From the NCBI GenBank assembly GCA_001567085.1, contig LMZS01000047.1, positions 24,079-88,078 of the forward strand: DNA of 64,000 nucleotides. Reading direction: 5' to 3'. Within the stretch, counting starts at the first letter, position 1; each line of letters opens with the position of its first letter. Under the pieces are notes generated by a model, which saw only the letters and a list, made by a program, of their open reading frames with translations, did not search any database and was not told where the DNA came from. This stretch comes from Chloroflexi bacterium OLB15 (lineage in GTDB: Bacteria > Chloroflexota > Anaerolineae > Aggregatilineales > Phototrophicaceae). Below are positions 36,209 through 46,445 of this stretch, in pieces. A program made the position numbers and the translations under genes.

Positions 36209-38353
36209 ATGCTGACTTCAGATGCACCAACAGTCTTTCATTTCACACATCATAAGTCAGGATCGCAGTGGATCCATATTTTTCTAAAATCTCTTGCAAG
36301 TAACCGGTTGGTTGATCCGGCCAATGAAAATGCGCAGGTTTTAAGAACACCGATTGCGCCAGGGATGATTTATCCTACCGTTTATGTTACCAGCTATGAT
36401 TTTGCGGCAATTCCTAACATCCCTGAACCAAACGTAAAGTTTGTCACTATACGCGACCTGAGAGATACCTTAATTTCCCTGTATTTTAGCCTCCGGTATA
36501 GCCACCCTGAGAGCTTTAGTGTTATTAAATCAAGATCACTTCTTGAGCAGCTCACTCAAGACGAAGGCCTGATGTTCCTCATTATGAATAACTTGCAATT
36601 TGAAGCTAATGTGGCTTTGAGTTGGGCGAGTGAGGAAATACCGCTGTTTCGTTATGAGGACATGCTCAAAGATGAAATGGGCGCGTTCAAGAGAATAGTG
36701 GATCTCATGAAGATAGATATTTCCAATTCTCAGCTAGCGCGGATTGTGAAGGCCTGTTCGTTTGAAACGTTAAGCGCTGGCCGTAAAAGCGGTCAGGAAG
36801 ATCAGAAATCTCATTTCCGAAAAGGCGTTTCTGGGGATTGGCGAAATTATCTACAAGGCAAACTGCTTGAAGCATTTAAAGAGCGTTACGATGATGTCTT
36901 AATGATGACAGGCTATGAAACCTCACGTGATTGGGGTATGGATTTGCTGCCAGCGCGCTTTCCTGTCTTGCTTCCTGCTGAGATGCCGCCCGTGCGCTGC
37001 TGGTGCGGTAGCGATGATTTTTCTGGGTTTATACGGGATTATTCTATCTGTTCAAAATGCCGCACCCTTGTTCGTGTAACTCCTGAACTCACTTTTGACA
37101 GAAGCTTTGAAACTGCTTTAGCTTATGGTGTGAAAAAGCGGTCAGTAGAGCTAATCGCCCCAAAACAAATTGTAGCCGAGTATCTTCAGCGCTATATAGG
37201 CACTCAGGGGCGTGTTTTGGATGTTGCCGCCTATGATGATGGAATGAGTAGTTGGCTAAATCAATTGGGCTATGCTGTGACAAGCCCCAGTAATCTTTCT
37301 GACAATTCCAATGATTCATCTGAAGTATATGAAAATGCCCGGCAAGAATTTGTTTTTGATCTCCCTGATGATCAAAAATTTGATGCGATTATATTTTGGG
37401 ATAAGCGTGATTGGGGGAGATATACCGGGGGATTTTTTGGCGATCCTTTGAGTAATCCACAAAGATTTATGGAGCGCTGCCGTGAGCTGTTGACTGAGGA
37501 TGGTGTATTGCTGGCAATTCCATATATGTGGAACACTCTGCTGCCAACAATTAACCTCTCAGAAGACGCTGCAATTGAGCAGCAGGGATTGATGCAGTAC
37601 GATCGCTATCTCTATCGTTTTACCACCTATTCCTTTGAACGATTGTTGAAATCAGCAGGCTTTGCAGATGCGAAACTAGTTCGCCAACCAATTGCATCGG
37701 GTGTGGAGTTAAATATTTTTACAGCGTTAAAACAGCCGCGAAATGGCCATCATCTGGAGCGTGAAAGCTCTGGTTCAGCATCACCGTCAGCTTGGATTGA
37801 GGCGGTAGCCAATGATGTCCAGCGCGCAGGCGATGATCGTATGCGTGTTCGCCAAATATTTCAAACTTACTACAATCTCAAAATAAGCGCGCAGGCAGCT
37901 TGCAATATTGAATTGGGGCTGGGCTGGCATAATCAGGAATTTGATGGCCATCACTATTTCCGTTGGGCGGAAAATGATGGCGAGATTATTGTTAGGCATA
38001 CCGGTGAAGCAAGTTTAGAACTTGCGCTTGAAGTAGAGCCTGGCCCTAGTTTACAAAGTACACCACTGCAATTACAGGTACTAGATCGTGCCGGCCAAAT
38101 CTTAACAACACACACTATTGCTAAACGATCCATCATTCACTGTAATGTGCCTGCATCGTCTCCACACACAGAAATTTTTGTGCTTCATGCGGTAAATGGC
38201 GGGAATAAGGAAGTTCCAAACGATCCGCGCATATTGAATTTCCGGCTGATTCGTATGGATGTACAAAGCCCAATGATGAGCGCCGGTGTTCCGCTTAACG
38301 TCGCAGTTGCGCCCCGTAAGCGTAGGTTCATATCGAAATTGATTCCGCTATAA
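36209..38353 (+). CDS. Sulfotransferase - methyltransferase fusion with C-terminal beta domain
   Basis: A 714-residue protein with three parts. (1) Residues 1-250: PAPS-dependent sulfotransferase with the 5'-phosphosulfate loop HHKSGSQWI (15-23), 3'-phosphate motif RDLRDTLISLY (about 82) and the FRKGVSGDWRNYL signature. (2) Residues about 265-510: two CxC/CxxC cysteine pairs (RCWCGSDD, CSKCRTL) followed by a Rossmann methyltransferase-like domain (GRVLDVAAYDDG, FDAIIFWDK). (3) Residues about 550-690: a beta domain (GLGWHNQEFDGHHYFRWAEND, DPRILNFRLIRMD) often attached to polysaccharide enzymes. The start at 36209 is set by GGAG seven bases upstream. Base composition is clearly richer in A+T than its neighbours, suggesting transfer. 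Likely modifies a surface glycan; the substrate is unknown. Confidence 0.82.
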   Translation: MLTSDAPTVFHFTHHKSGSQWIHIFLKSLASNRLVDPANENAQVLRTPIAPGMIYPTVYVTSYDFAAIPNIPEPNVKFVTIRDLRDTLISLYFSLRYSHPESFSVIKSRSLLEQLTQDEGLMFLIMNNLQFEANVALSWASEEIPLFRYEDMLKDEMGAFKRIVDLMKIDISNSQLARIVKACSFETLSAGRKSGQEDQKSHFRKGVSGDWRNYLQGKLLEAFKERYDDVLMMTGYETSRDWGMDLLPARFPVLLPAEMPPVRCWCGSDDFSGFIRDYSICSKCRTLVRVTPELTFDRSFETALAYGVKKRSVELIAPKQIVAEYLQRYIGTQGRVLDVAAYDDGMSSWLNQLGYAVTSPSNLSDNSNDSSEVYENARQEFVFDLPDDQKFDAIIFWDKRDWGRYTGGFFGDPLSNPQRFMERCRELLTEDGVLLAIPYMWNTLLPTINLSEDAAIEQQGLMQYDRYLYRFTTYSFERLLKSAGFADAKLVRQPIASGVELNIFTALKQPRNGHHLERESSGSASPSAWIEAVANDVQRAGDDRMRVRQIFQTYYNLKISAQAACNIELGLGWHNQEFDGHHYFRWAENDGEIIVRHTGEASLELALEVEPGPSLQSTPLQLQVLDRAGQILTTHTIAKRSIIHCNVPASSPHTEIFVLHAVNGGNKEVPNDPRILNFRLIRMDVQSPMMSAGVPLNVAVAPRKRRFISKLIPL

Positions 38354-38354
38354 T
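38327..38354 (+). promoter_or_regulatory. Promoter of the LCP gene
   Basis: -35 TTCATA (38327-38332), 16-base spacer, -10 TATAAT (38349-38354). The -10 contains the TAA stop of the upstream gene. Confidence 0.5.
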
Positions 38355-38388
38355 GCTTCCGGGAAATTTGTATAACGGATAGTGTCGC

Positions 38389-39858
38389 ATGCGTTTACCC
38401 GGATGGCTATTTCTACTGCTTATCGGCCTTATGGTGGCTGCAACCGCCATTTGCTCGCTTGGTGCCTTCAATTTTGCTTATCGCTTTAATATCGATCTTG
38501 CCGATAGCGGCGTGCAAATTGCTGGCGGAAGTTTTGATAACTTCCTTACCGCCCAACCAACTGCGACGCTAACGCCGTCACCCGCACCACCGACGCAAAC
38601 CCCTGAACCCGGCACGACTCTGGTTCCAATTGCCACCGAATCGCTGCCAGCAGCACTTGCGCTTCCCACCGCTACCGTTGATCCGTTAGCCGCGTATCAT
38701 TGGGATGATCCCAGCCGCCTGAATGTGCTGGTACTGGGCATTGATCAGCGCGGCGACGAGCAGGGGCCGTTCCGTACGGATACCATGATGGTGGTCAGCA
38801 TTGACCCGATTCGCAAGACGGTAGGCATGCTTTCCATCCCCCGCGATCTATGGGTGCCAATTCCCGGCTTCCAGCCTAATCGTATCAATACGGCCAACGC
38901 GCTGGGGGATGCCAATGGTTATCCCGGCGGCGGCGCAGCGCTGGCGGCGGCCACCGTAGAGCAGAATTTTGGCGTGGAGATTGACCGCTATATTCGCGTT
39001 AATTTCGATGTGTTTGACGCTGTAGTTAACCTGATTGCCCCCAACGGCGTGGAAGTTTGCCCGACTGAAGTGATTGATGATCCTGATTACCCCGATGCTG
39101 GCTATGGCTATATCGCCGTACACTTTGAACCGGGCTGCCAGCGGTTGGATGCTGTTCATCTGCTCCAATACGCCCGCACGCGCGCCACGCAAGGCGGCGA
39201 CTTTGACCGCGCTGCTCGCCAGCAGGAAGTTATTAAAGCCCTGTTCAATGAAGTGATTTCGGCAGGTGGTATCGCCAATATCATCACTCAGGCGCCGGCT
39301 TTGTGGACGGAGCTTTCAGATGCGATCAGCACCAACTTCACGCTTGAAGAACTGTTCGGGCTGGCAAATCTTGGCTTGCAAATCCCGCGTGAGAATATTC
39401 ACAGCGGCACCGTGAACAATCTCTACGTCAATCTGGCGACGACTTCTCAGGGCGATCAGGTGCTTACCCCGAATTGGGATGCGATCCGCTTCCTGATGGA
39501 TGATGTATTCAATCCGCAAACGAATCTTTCACTTGCGGAACTGCGTGAGCGCGCCCTCGCTGAAAACGCTGAGATCGTGGTGTACAACAATACGGACGTT
39601 GTAGGCTTAGCGGGGCAGGTGCGCGATTGGCTTCAAGCGCAGGGCGTCACAGTGGCGAGCGTGGGCAATATGCCGCAAATCACCAATGCGCCAACCTACA
39701 TTCAGGATTACCGCGCCAAATTACGAACCGCGCATTATCTGGCCGCGCTGCTTGGGTTGCCTGATGCGTCAGTACGCACCGCAACGGATGGATTGACTTC
39801 CGCCGACCTGATGATTGTGATCGGCCCCGATATTCAGGAAATTATCGCCGGGCGATAA
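38389..39858 (+). CDS. LytR-CpsA-Psr (LCP) family cell-wall glycopolymer transferase
   Basis: LCP proteins transfer lipid-linked glycopolymers to peptidoglycan at the outer face of the membrane. The 489-residue protein has an N-terminal membrane anchor (about 5-28), a Pro/Thr-rich linker, the LCP domain (NVLVLGIDQR, FRTDTMMVVSIDP, the SIPRDLWVPIPG motif with the conserved Arg-Asp, HLLQYARTRATQGGDFDRAARQQ), and a C-terminal LytR_C domain (AEIVVYNNTDVVGLAGQV) at about 395-489. All key LCP arginines and aspartates are visible. It heads a run of exported envelope proteins. Confidence 0.92.
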   Translation: MRLPGWLFLLLIGLMVAATAICSLGAFNFAYRFNIDLADSGVQIAGGSFDNFLTAQPTATLTPSPAPPTQTPEPGTTLVPIATESLPAALALPTATVDPLAAYHWDDPSRLNVLVLGIDQRGDEQGPFRTDTMMVVSIDPIRKTVGMLSIPRDLWVPIPGFQPNRINTANALGDANGYPGGGAALAAATVEQNFGVEIDRYIRVNFDVFDAVVNLIAPNGVEVCPTEVIDDPDYPDAGYGYIAVHFEPGCQRLDAVHLLQYARTRATQGGDFDRAARQQEVIKALFNEVISAGGIANIITQAPALWTELSDAISTNFTLEELFGLANLGLQIPRENIHSGTVNNLYVNLATTSQGDQVLTPNWDAIRFLMDDVFNPQTNLSLAELRERALAENAEIVVYNNTDVVGLAGQVRDWLQAQGVTVASVGNMPQITNAPTYIQDYRAKLRTAHYLAALLGLPDASVRTATDGLTSADLMIVIGPDIQEIIAGR

Positions 39859-39867
39859 AGAAAATAC

Positions 39868-39898
39868 GCCCTGATGCAAATTTGACTTGCGTCAGGGC
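39868..39898 (+). terminator. Hairpin after the LCP gene
   Basis: Twelve-bp stem with one G-T pair, GCCCTGATGCAA / TTGCGTCAGGGC, 7-base loop, nine bases after the stop codon; no T-run. Confidence 0.5.
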
Positions 39899-39951
39899 TA
39901 AGACCTCTGCTTAGGCCGCTTTACCCCACCAACCCGCCTTAATTGCCTGTG

Positions 39952-39985
39952 CTTGCCCCCTAAAATTTGGGGCAAGTTCCTTTTT
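39952..39985 (+). terminator. Terminator downstream of the LCP gene
   Basis: Eight-bp perfect stem CTTGCCCC / GGGGCAAG followed by TTCCTTTTT. Confidence 0.8.
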
Positions 39986-40068
39986 ATGCGCGGATATAAG
40001 AGGTTCTCGCGAAGAAGCGTCATATAATTGCCTCAAATAGATTACCGTTAGCTTTCAAGGAGGCAATA

Positions 40069-41496
40069 ATGTGGCGTAGATTCTTAGGGGCTGCCGCTGT
40101 AGTTTTACTGCTTGGCACAGCGTTTATGGCACTTCCGGCACAGGCGCAAAATGGCGTCCCCTGGACAGGACAGTATTATAACAACCCCACGCTTTCAGAC
40201 CCGGTTGCGCTTCACCGTACAGACAATACTATCGCCTTTAACTGGGGGCTGGGTTCCCCGGATGCTGGCGTCAACGCGGATTTCTTCTCGGTGCGTTGGG
40301 CGCAGGATGTTCAGCTTCAGGCGGGCACCTATCGCTTCTTCGCGCTGGCGGATGATAACATTCGGGTTACCTTCAATTTCCATCAAACCTTGATTGATAC
40401 TTTCGCCACTGGGCAGGTGGGGCAGTTGATGACTGCCGATGTGAACGTGCCCGCCAGCGGCTCATATCATATTCAGGTAGATTACCGTGAGGAAACGGGC
40501 GAAGCATATGCGTTTGTGAGCTACGCTAACGCCGCGACCAACCCGCAGCCCAATTTCAATCCGCCGCTGCCAAACCCGCAGCTAACCAACCCTTGGACGG
40601 TGCAGTATTTCTCCAATACCACCATGACCGGCGATCCGACGGCGATTTTGTCGGTCAGCACGCCTAACCACAATTGGGGTACTGGTCAGCCTGTTGGCTC
40701 TGTTCCGGCAGATAACTGGTCAGCGCGCTTTACCAGTGTGCAAAATCTGGCAGCGGGTACTTACACCGCTTCATTGCGTATGGATGATGGCGCGCGTCTA
40801 TTCGTAAACGGCCAGCTTTTGATCAACCAGTTTGGCCCTGCCACCGGGCAAACCTACTCGGCAACGTTTACGCTGCCCGCAGGCGCTAACACGTTCCAGA
40901 TTGATTTTGTTGAGTTTGGCGGCGATGCGTATCTGGAATTCACGCTTACCCAGTCAGGCCAGATCGTGCCCACGCCAGTGCCAACGCTTTCCGGTATCAA
41001 CGTGTTTAGCACCGCGACGGTGACCGCCTATCGCCTGAATATTCGCTCTGCGCCAGATCCGCAGGCACAGATTATCACCCGCGTGAACCGCAACGAAACC
41101 TATCCCGTGACCGGGCGCAGCGCCGACGGCCGGTGGTTCCAACTGCTGGTTAACAATCAGCTTGGCTGGGGTTCCGGGGCATTTCTGTTCGTGCCTAACG
41201 AAGCGCTCGTGCCAGTGGTAGACGCGCCAGCGCCGAATCCACAACCGACTACGCCGCCATCAACTTCCTTTATCGTCACGGCATCCCCCTTCACCGTGAA
41301 CATTCGCTCCGGTCCGGGCACTGAATATAATCGTATCGGGCAAATTCCAGCAGGCAGAACGGCCGCCGTAGTAGGACGTAATAGTAATGCGACATGGTGG
41401 AATATCAACTACAATGGTATTGTTGGCTGGGTCGTAGCAGAATATGCAGCTATTCAAGCCGGCGCCAATATCAACGCTATTCCTATTACAGGTTAA
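40069..41496 (+). CDS. Secreted protein with two PA14-like and two SH3b domains
   Basis: A 475-residue exported protein. The signal peptide (residues 1-26) ends PAQAQ. Two related carbohydrate-binding PA14/GLEYA-type domains follow (about 30-160 and 175-295; repeated WTGQYYNNPTL... / WTVQYFSNTTM starts and AGTYRFFALADDNIRV / AGTYTASLRMDDGARLFV cores), then two bacterial SH3 domains (about 325-385 RLNIRSAPDPQA; about 405-470 TVNIRSGPGTEYNRIG) separated by a Pro-rich linker. The layout suggests a cell-wall or glycan-binding adhesin without catalytic residues. A TATAAT box lies at 40023-40028; AAGGAGG precedes the start. Confidence 0.88.
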   Translation: MWRRFLGAAAVVLLLGTAFMALPAQAQNGVPWTGQYYNNPTLSDPVALHRTDNTIAFNWGLGSPDAGVNADFFSVRWAQDVQLQAGTYRFFALADDNIRVTFNFHQTLIDTFATGQVGQLMTADVNVPASGSYHIQVDYREETGEAYAFVSYANAATNPQPNFNPPLPNPQLTNPWTVQYFSNTTMTGDPTAILSVSTPNHNWGTGQPVGSVPADNWSARFTSVQNLAAGTYTASLRMDDGARLFVNGQLLINQFGPATGQTYSATFTLPAGANTFQIDFVEFGGDAYLEFTLTQSGQIVPTPVPTLSGINVFSTATVTAYRLNIRSAPDPQAQIITRVNRNETYPVTGRSADGRWFQLLVNNQLGWGSGAFLFVPNEALVPVVDAPAPNPQPTTPPSTSFIVTASPFTVNIRSGPGTEYNRIGQIPAGRTAAVVGRNSNATWWNINYNGIVGWVVAEYAAIQAGANINAIPITG

Positions 41497-41502
41497 ACGC
41501 CA

Positions 41503-42042
41503 ATGCGTGACCGTCATCTCGCCAATCGGGTTAAGATGATTGCTCTGCCAGCAGTTGTTCTACTGCTGGCAGGGTTTTGGTTATTCAGCGTCGCCTTCGC
41601 GCAGCAAACACCCACGCCGGATGCGCCGCAGCCAACCTCCCCATTTGATCTCAACCTTCCGCCAACGCCAGCGCCTTTTACAACCCCCACCGCGCCGCCA
41701 AGCCTGACCGGCGTGAATGGCTATGCTGAACGTGGGGCGGTTTCCATTCGTTCTGGCCCCGGTCTTGGCTATCCACGCATCGGGGCATTGCAGCAAGGGC
41801 AGTCCATAGACATCCTTGGCTACAATGGCTATGATCTGGATCGTCCTTGCTCCGCAAATTTTGCTGCCGATCTGGATATGTGGGTGATGGTTTCCTACCC
41901 CTATCGCAGCGGTTACGGGTGGATGGCGCGCTGTGCTTTACGCATTAACGGGGCGTTCAATATGGAGCGGATGTTGATCAACACGCCGCCAGAAGGCGCG
42001 CCCCTGCCAACCGGCTTTCCGGTGACGCCGCTGCCCCGCTAA
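41503..42042 (+). CDS. Secreted SH3b-domain protein
   Basis: A 179-residue exported protein: basic N-terminus, one hydrophobic helix and a signal-peptidase site near AFA-Q (about 33), a Pro/Thr-rich linker to about residue 68, then one SH3b domain (about 72-147; AVSIRSGPGLGYPRIG, MWVMVSYPYRSGYGWMA) with two cysteines likely paired outside the cell. It starts six bases after the PA14-SH3b gene, so it is in the same operon, and shares the RSGPG SH3b signature with it. A second Met 12 codons in is an alternative start. Confidence 0.82.
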   Translation: MRDRHLANRVKMIALPAVVLLLAGFWLFSVAFAQQTPTPDAPQPTSPFDLNLPPTPAPFTTPTAPPSLTGVNGYAERGAVSIRSGPGLGYPRIGALQQGQSIDILGYNGYDLDRPCSANFAADLDMWVMVSYPYRSGYGWMARCALRINGAFNMERMLINTPPEGAPLPTGFPVTPLPR

Positions 42043-42066
42043 GAAGGTTGATGCACGTTGCAAGAT

Positions 42067-43136
42067 ATGAGCTGCCGCTTTTTACCTGCTTCTCGTAATG
42101 GGAAGCATAAACCCCGCATCTTCGTAAGGGCAAGGTACGCCTTGCCCTTATTCATTGGGTTATTCGCGCTGCTCTTAAACAGCTGTGGCGCAGCGGTTGT
42201 TCCCGTTATCCCTACCGCGCAGCTACGCATACCCCAACCTCAACCGGTGCGCCCACCCGCACGCCGGGGCGTGATGCTACGCCTAGCGTTACGCCTACGC
42301 CTGAACCTGTGACCCCAACGGGGGGGCCTTCGCCAACGCCGCTGTTTGGCCTGCCAGCCACTTCATCGGCGTCGTTAGCTACAACCACCCCGGTATTAAA
42401 TCTGAACGCTCCGCGCATCGAATTTTTCACCACCGATGTGCTTTCAGTTGCGCCGGGTGATACGCTTAATCTCTACTGGTCTACCCGTAATACCACCAGC
42501 GCCAATATTTACCGGCTGGAACGCGGCATCCGTAACCAGCTTTGGCGTGTAGATGCGGATGGCAGCCTATCGGTGCCTACTCGCTCCAGTGATCGGGGAA
42601 CAGTTGAATTTTTGCTTAGCGTAGGCGATGGTTCTCAAACCACAGAACAGGTGCTCACGATACCGGTTGCCTGCCCGGATACGTGGTTCTTCCAGCCTGC
42701 GCCCAATGATTGCCCCGCTGGCCCTGCGCGTGAGACGGTGTTGATCGAACAGCCGTTTGAACGTGGGCGCATGCTTTACGTGCAGGAAAGCAATCTGGTT
42801 TACGTATTGTTCAATGATGGTTTCACGCCTTCATGGATTGTGCTTGAGAATCGCTACAACCCCGCCACCGATGCGGAAAGCGAACCCAGCTTTGTACCTC
42901 CGGAAGGCTTTTACCAGCCAGTTCGTCAGCTTGGCTTCGTATGGCGCGGTAACGATGTAGTACGCAACCGTTTAGGGTTGGGCATTCAGCCAGATGCTAA
43001 CGTACAGGGTTTCATTCAGTCGGCCAATACCGCCGATGGTGATACCACGCTCTACCTCGCCAGTTCAGATGGCTCTGTGCTTCAGCTTTTGCCCGAAGGC
43101 AGCCAGTGCAGATCATCACCCCGCCGTAGCGCATGA
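42067..43136 (+). CDS. Lipoprotein with proline/threonine linker (frameshifted)
   Basis: About 356 residues if repaired. The first frame gives a lipoprotein signal with lipobox-like LLNSC (hydrophobic ALPLFIGLFALLLNSC), then loses frame around 42217-42219. The next frame gives a Pro/Thr linker (TPSVTPTPEPVTPTGG) and a globular part: an Ig-like segment (VAPGDTLNLYWSTRN), then CPDTWFFQPAPNDC and a C-terminal segment of unrecognised family. One missing base in the GCGC stretch explains the break. The start is uncertain: TTG 42058 or ATG 42067, and a perfect hairpin lies inside the signal-peptide region. Third in the exported-protein run. Confidence 0.65.
42126..42149 (+). repeat. Perfect 10-bp hairpin inside the lipoprotein signal region
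   Basis: AAGGGCAAGG / CCTTGCCCTT around a TACG loop, followed by ATT. It could be the end of the upstream SH3b transcript (then the lipoprotein starts later) or a control hairpin near the translation start. Confidence 0.6.
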
Positions 43137-43343
43137 AATAAGTTACGTAAGCGAAACGTAAATTGTAGATGCCGTTCGGGCGCTCGTTCCAACCCGGTAC
43201 CTGCGCCGGCACGACGGCTGTAAGGGCGTACTGCCGCGCTCGCCTGTTAACTAGCTGTAGAACCCCTCAAAAACGTTCAAGCCTTCTCCGCGAAGCGCGG
43301 CATGAGCTGGATGGCTTCAGTTTCTAGCACGCTGATGAATCAA

Positions 43344-43376
43344 AAAGAGAGGGCATCCCGTAGGAACCCTCTCTTT
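43344..43376 (-). terminator. Terminator of the atp operon (bidirectional)
   Basis: Ten-bp perfect stem AAAGAGAGGG / CCCTCTCTTT. On the minus strand it is followed by five T's, 30 bases after the atpF stop. On the plus strand it can also end the lipoprotein transcript. Confidence 0.85.
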
Positions 43377-43405
43377 AATGTAATGCCTATTGTGAAACGT
43401 ACAGC

Positions 43406-44323
43406 TTAGCGCAGGCGGCTGGCGAGATCGCCCAGACTGTTGCGAACGCTGCCGTCAACCACTTTATCCTCTGAGCGCACAATCAAGCCGCCCAGAATGT
43501 TCGGGTCAACGCTGTAATTCACGTCTTTCGCGCCCAGTTCCTTTTGAACCTTGCTCTTTTCAGCATCGGTCAAAGGCATCGCGCTTACAACTTCAACATT
43601 GCCAGACATATTCAGCGCGCCTTCCGGCACCTTGCCGAAGAAATCGCTGACCAGTGCTTGCTGGCGCTTCTCGTCCATGCTGGCGCCAATCAAACGCTCT
43701 GCCATTGCCACCGAGATCGCAGCCACCTGACCGCGCATGTCTGCGAGGCGGCGGTTCATCTCTTCATCAGCGCGGCTGCGGGCTTCAGCGCGTACTTTTT
43801 CAGCTTCTTCGGCTGCGCCAGCGGTCGCCTGCTTGGCAACTTCTTCACCACGAACGCGCGCTTCTTCAACCAGATTGGCTGCCTGGCGCTTGGCGTCGTC
43901 AATGATCTTGGCGGCATCAGCTTCCGCGTTACGGCGGGCGTTAGCGGCAGCGGCGGCGTCTTCCAGACCCTTCTGAATCTTCGCGCCACGGCTGTCCAGC
44001 ATGTTCACGAGCGGGCGCCACAGAACCAGCGTCAGCAGCGCGAAAATCAGCAGGAAGTTGACGATCTGCGCGAGCAAAAAGCCTGCGTTGATACCCAGCG
44101 GAGTTAGCGGGTTGGTAGCCGGTTCGGCTTCTTCAACGGCGGCTTCGCCTTCAGCGGCAGCTTCGGTTCCGTGTTCGCCAGCAGCTTCGCCTTCAACGGC
44201 GGCTGCGGGTTCTTCCCCTTCGCTTGCTGGGGTTTCCTGTGCGCTAACGGCCATCGCCAGGCTGAAAGAGGCAACCAGAGCCACCAGCAAAAGGAGGATA
44301 GCTTTACGATTTATGTGTTTCAT
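43406..44323 (-). CDS. atpF: ATP synthase subunit b fused to delta C-terminal domain
   Basis: A 305-residue stator subunit. Residues 1-30 are a signal-like helix ending VSAQ, then an acidic Ala/Glu-rich stretch; the membrane helix (INAGFLLAQIVNFLLIFALLTLVLW) is at about 75-100. A long Ala/Glu/Arg coiled coil follows (about 105-225). The last 60 residues (VEVVSAMPLTDAEKSKVQK ... NILGGLIVRSEDKVVDGSV) match the C-terminal domain of subunit delta (GGLIxxxxDxxxDGSV motif). So b and the delta foot are one chain; the delta N-terminal domain is missing. It is the last gene of the operon; atpA/G/D/C do not follow. Confidence 0.88.
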   Translation of the reverse strand: MKHINRKAILLLLVALVASFSLAMAVSAQETPASEGEEPAAAVEGEAAGEHGTEAAAEGEAAVEEAEPATNPLTPLGINAGFLLAQIVNFLLIFALLTLVLWRPLVNMLDSRGAKIQKGLEDAAAAANARRNAEADAAKIIDDAKRQAANLVEEARVRGEEVAKQATAGAAEEAEKVRAEARSRADEEMNRRLADMRGQVAAISVAMAERLIGASMDEKRQQALVSDFFGKVPEGALNMSGNVEVVSAMPLTDAEKSKVQKELGAKDVNYSVDPNILGGLIVRSEDKVVDGSVRNSLGDLASRLR

Positions 44324-44348
44324 CCCTTATTGTCTCCTCGTCCGGCGG

Positions 44349-45958
<1,610 letters not shown>

Positions 45959-46002
45959 TGTCGCGCTCCTTTAACTCTGGAACCCAATCGTCGTCTCAAA
46001 GG

Positions 46003-46290
46003 TTATTCCTCCTTTGTCTGCGCAGAGTTTTGTTGCGTTTTACTGGCGGGCGGCGGTTGGATCATTTTCACGGCTCCAAGCGCGATGCGCACCATAAAAA
46101 ACAGGCTGATTGGAATGCTGAGAAGCAGAAGGCCTATGGTGAATGGGCCTTTGGTTCCGAAGTGTGCATCCAGCGCGAGGCCAATGAACAACGCCACGAT
46201 GATGAGGACGGTGGTCAGGCATCCCGACTGGGCAGCTACGGCTGCTAAAGTTAAATTCTTGACTCTGGAAGGTGGCGTGTTACTGCTCAT
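46003..46290 (-). CDS. atpI: AtpI/AtpZ-like small membrane protein of the atp operon
   Basis: A 95-residue protein with two membrane helices (CLTTVLIIVALFIGLALDAHFG and TIGLLLLSIPISLFFMVRIA), separated by the short TKGP loop, and a polar C-terminal tail. The first-in-operon position upstream of atpB and the two-helix topology match AtpI/AtpZ, which help c-ring assembly and magnesium uptake. Three ATG codons lie in a row at 46290-46296; the third has the better distance from the GGGGGG box. Confidence 0.78.
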   Translation of the reverse strand: MSSNTPPSRVKNLTLAAVAAQSGCLTTVLIIVALFIGLALDAHFGTKGPFTIGLLLLSIPISLFFMVRIALGAVKMIQPPPASKTQQNSAQTKEE

Positions 46291-46315
46291 CATCACCCCC
46301 CACAGCTTGTTGAGA

Positions 46316-46345
46316 ATTTTATCACAATCAACTTCAGTTTTTCAA
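46316..46345 (-). promoter_or_regulatory. Promoter of the atp operon
   Basis: On the minus strand: -35 TTGAAA (46340-46345), 18-base spacer, -10 TAAAAT (46316-46321) preceded by TGTGA. The leader would be about 15-20 bases. Confidence 0.55.
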
Positions 46346-46392
46346 ATAGTCAATTTTCGTCACTTTGCCCGAACTGTGATTCGCTTAACATA

Positions 46393-46424
46393 TAATGGGA
46401 GCGCAGCATGCTGCGCTCCCATTA
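46393..46424 (-). terminator. 32-bp perfect palindrome at the end of the nuo operon
   Basis: TAATGGGAGCGCAGCA and its exact inverse meet with no spacer, 22 bases after the nuoN stop; it can form a hairpin of about 13 bp. There is no strong T-run on the minus strand. It contains the half-sites TGGGAGCGC and GCGCTCCCA, the same half-sites as the operator at 5613, eight bases apart here. Confidence 0.6.
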
Positions 46425-46445
46425 GCGACCTTTTCCATATGAACA

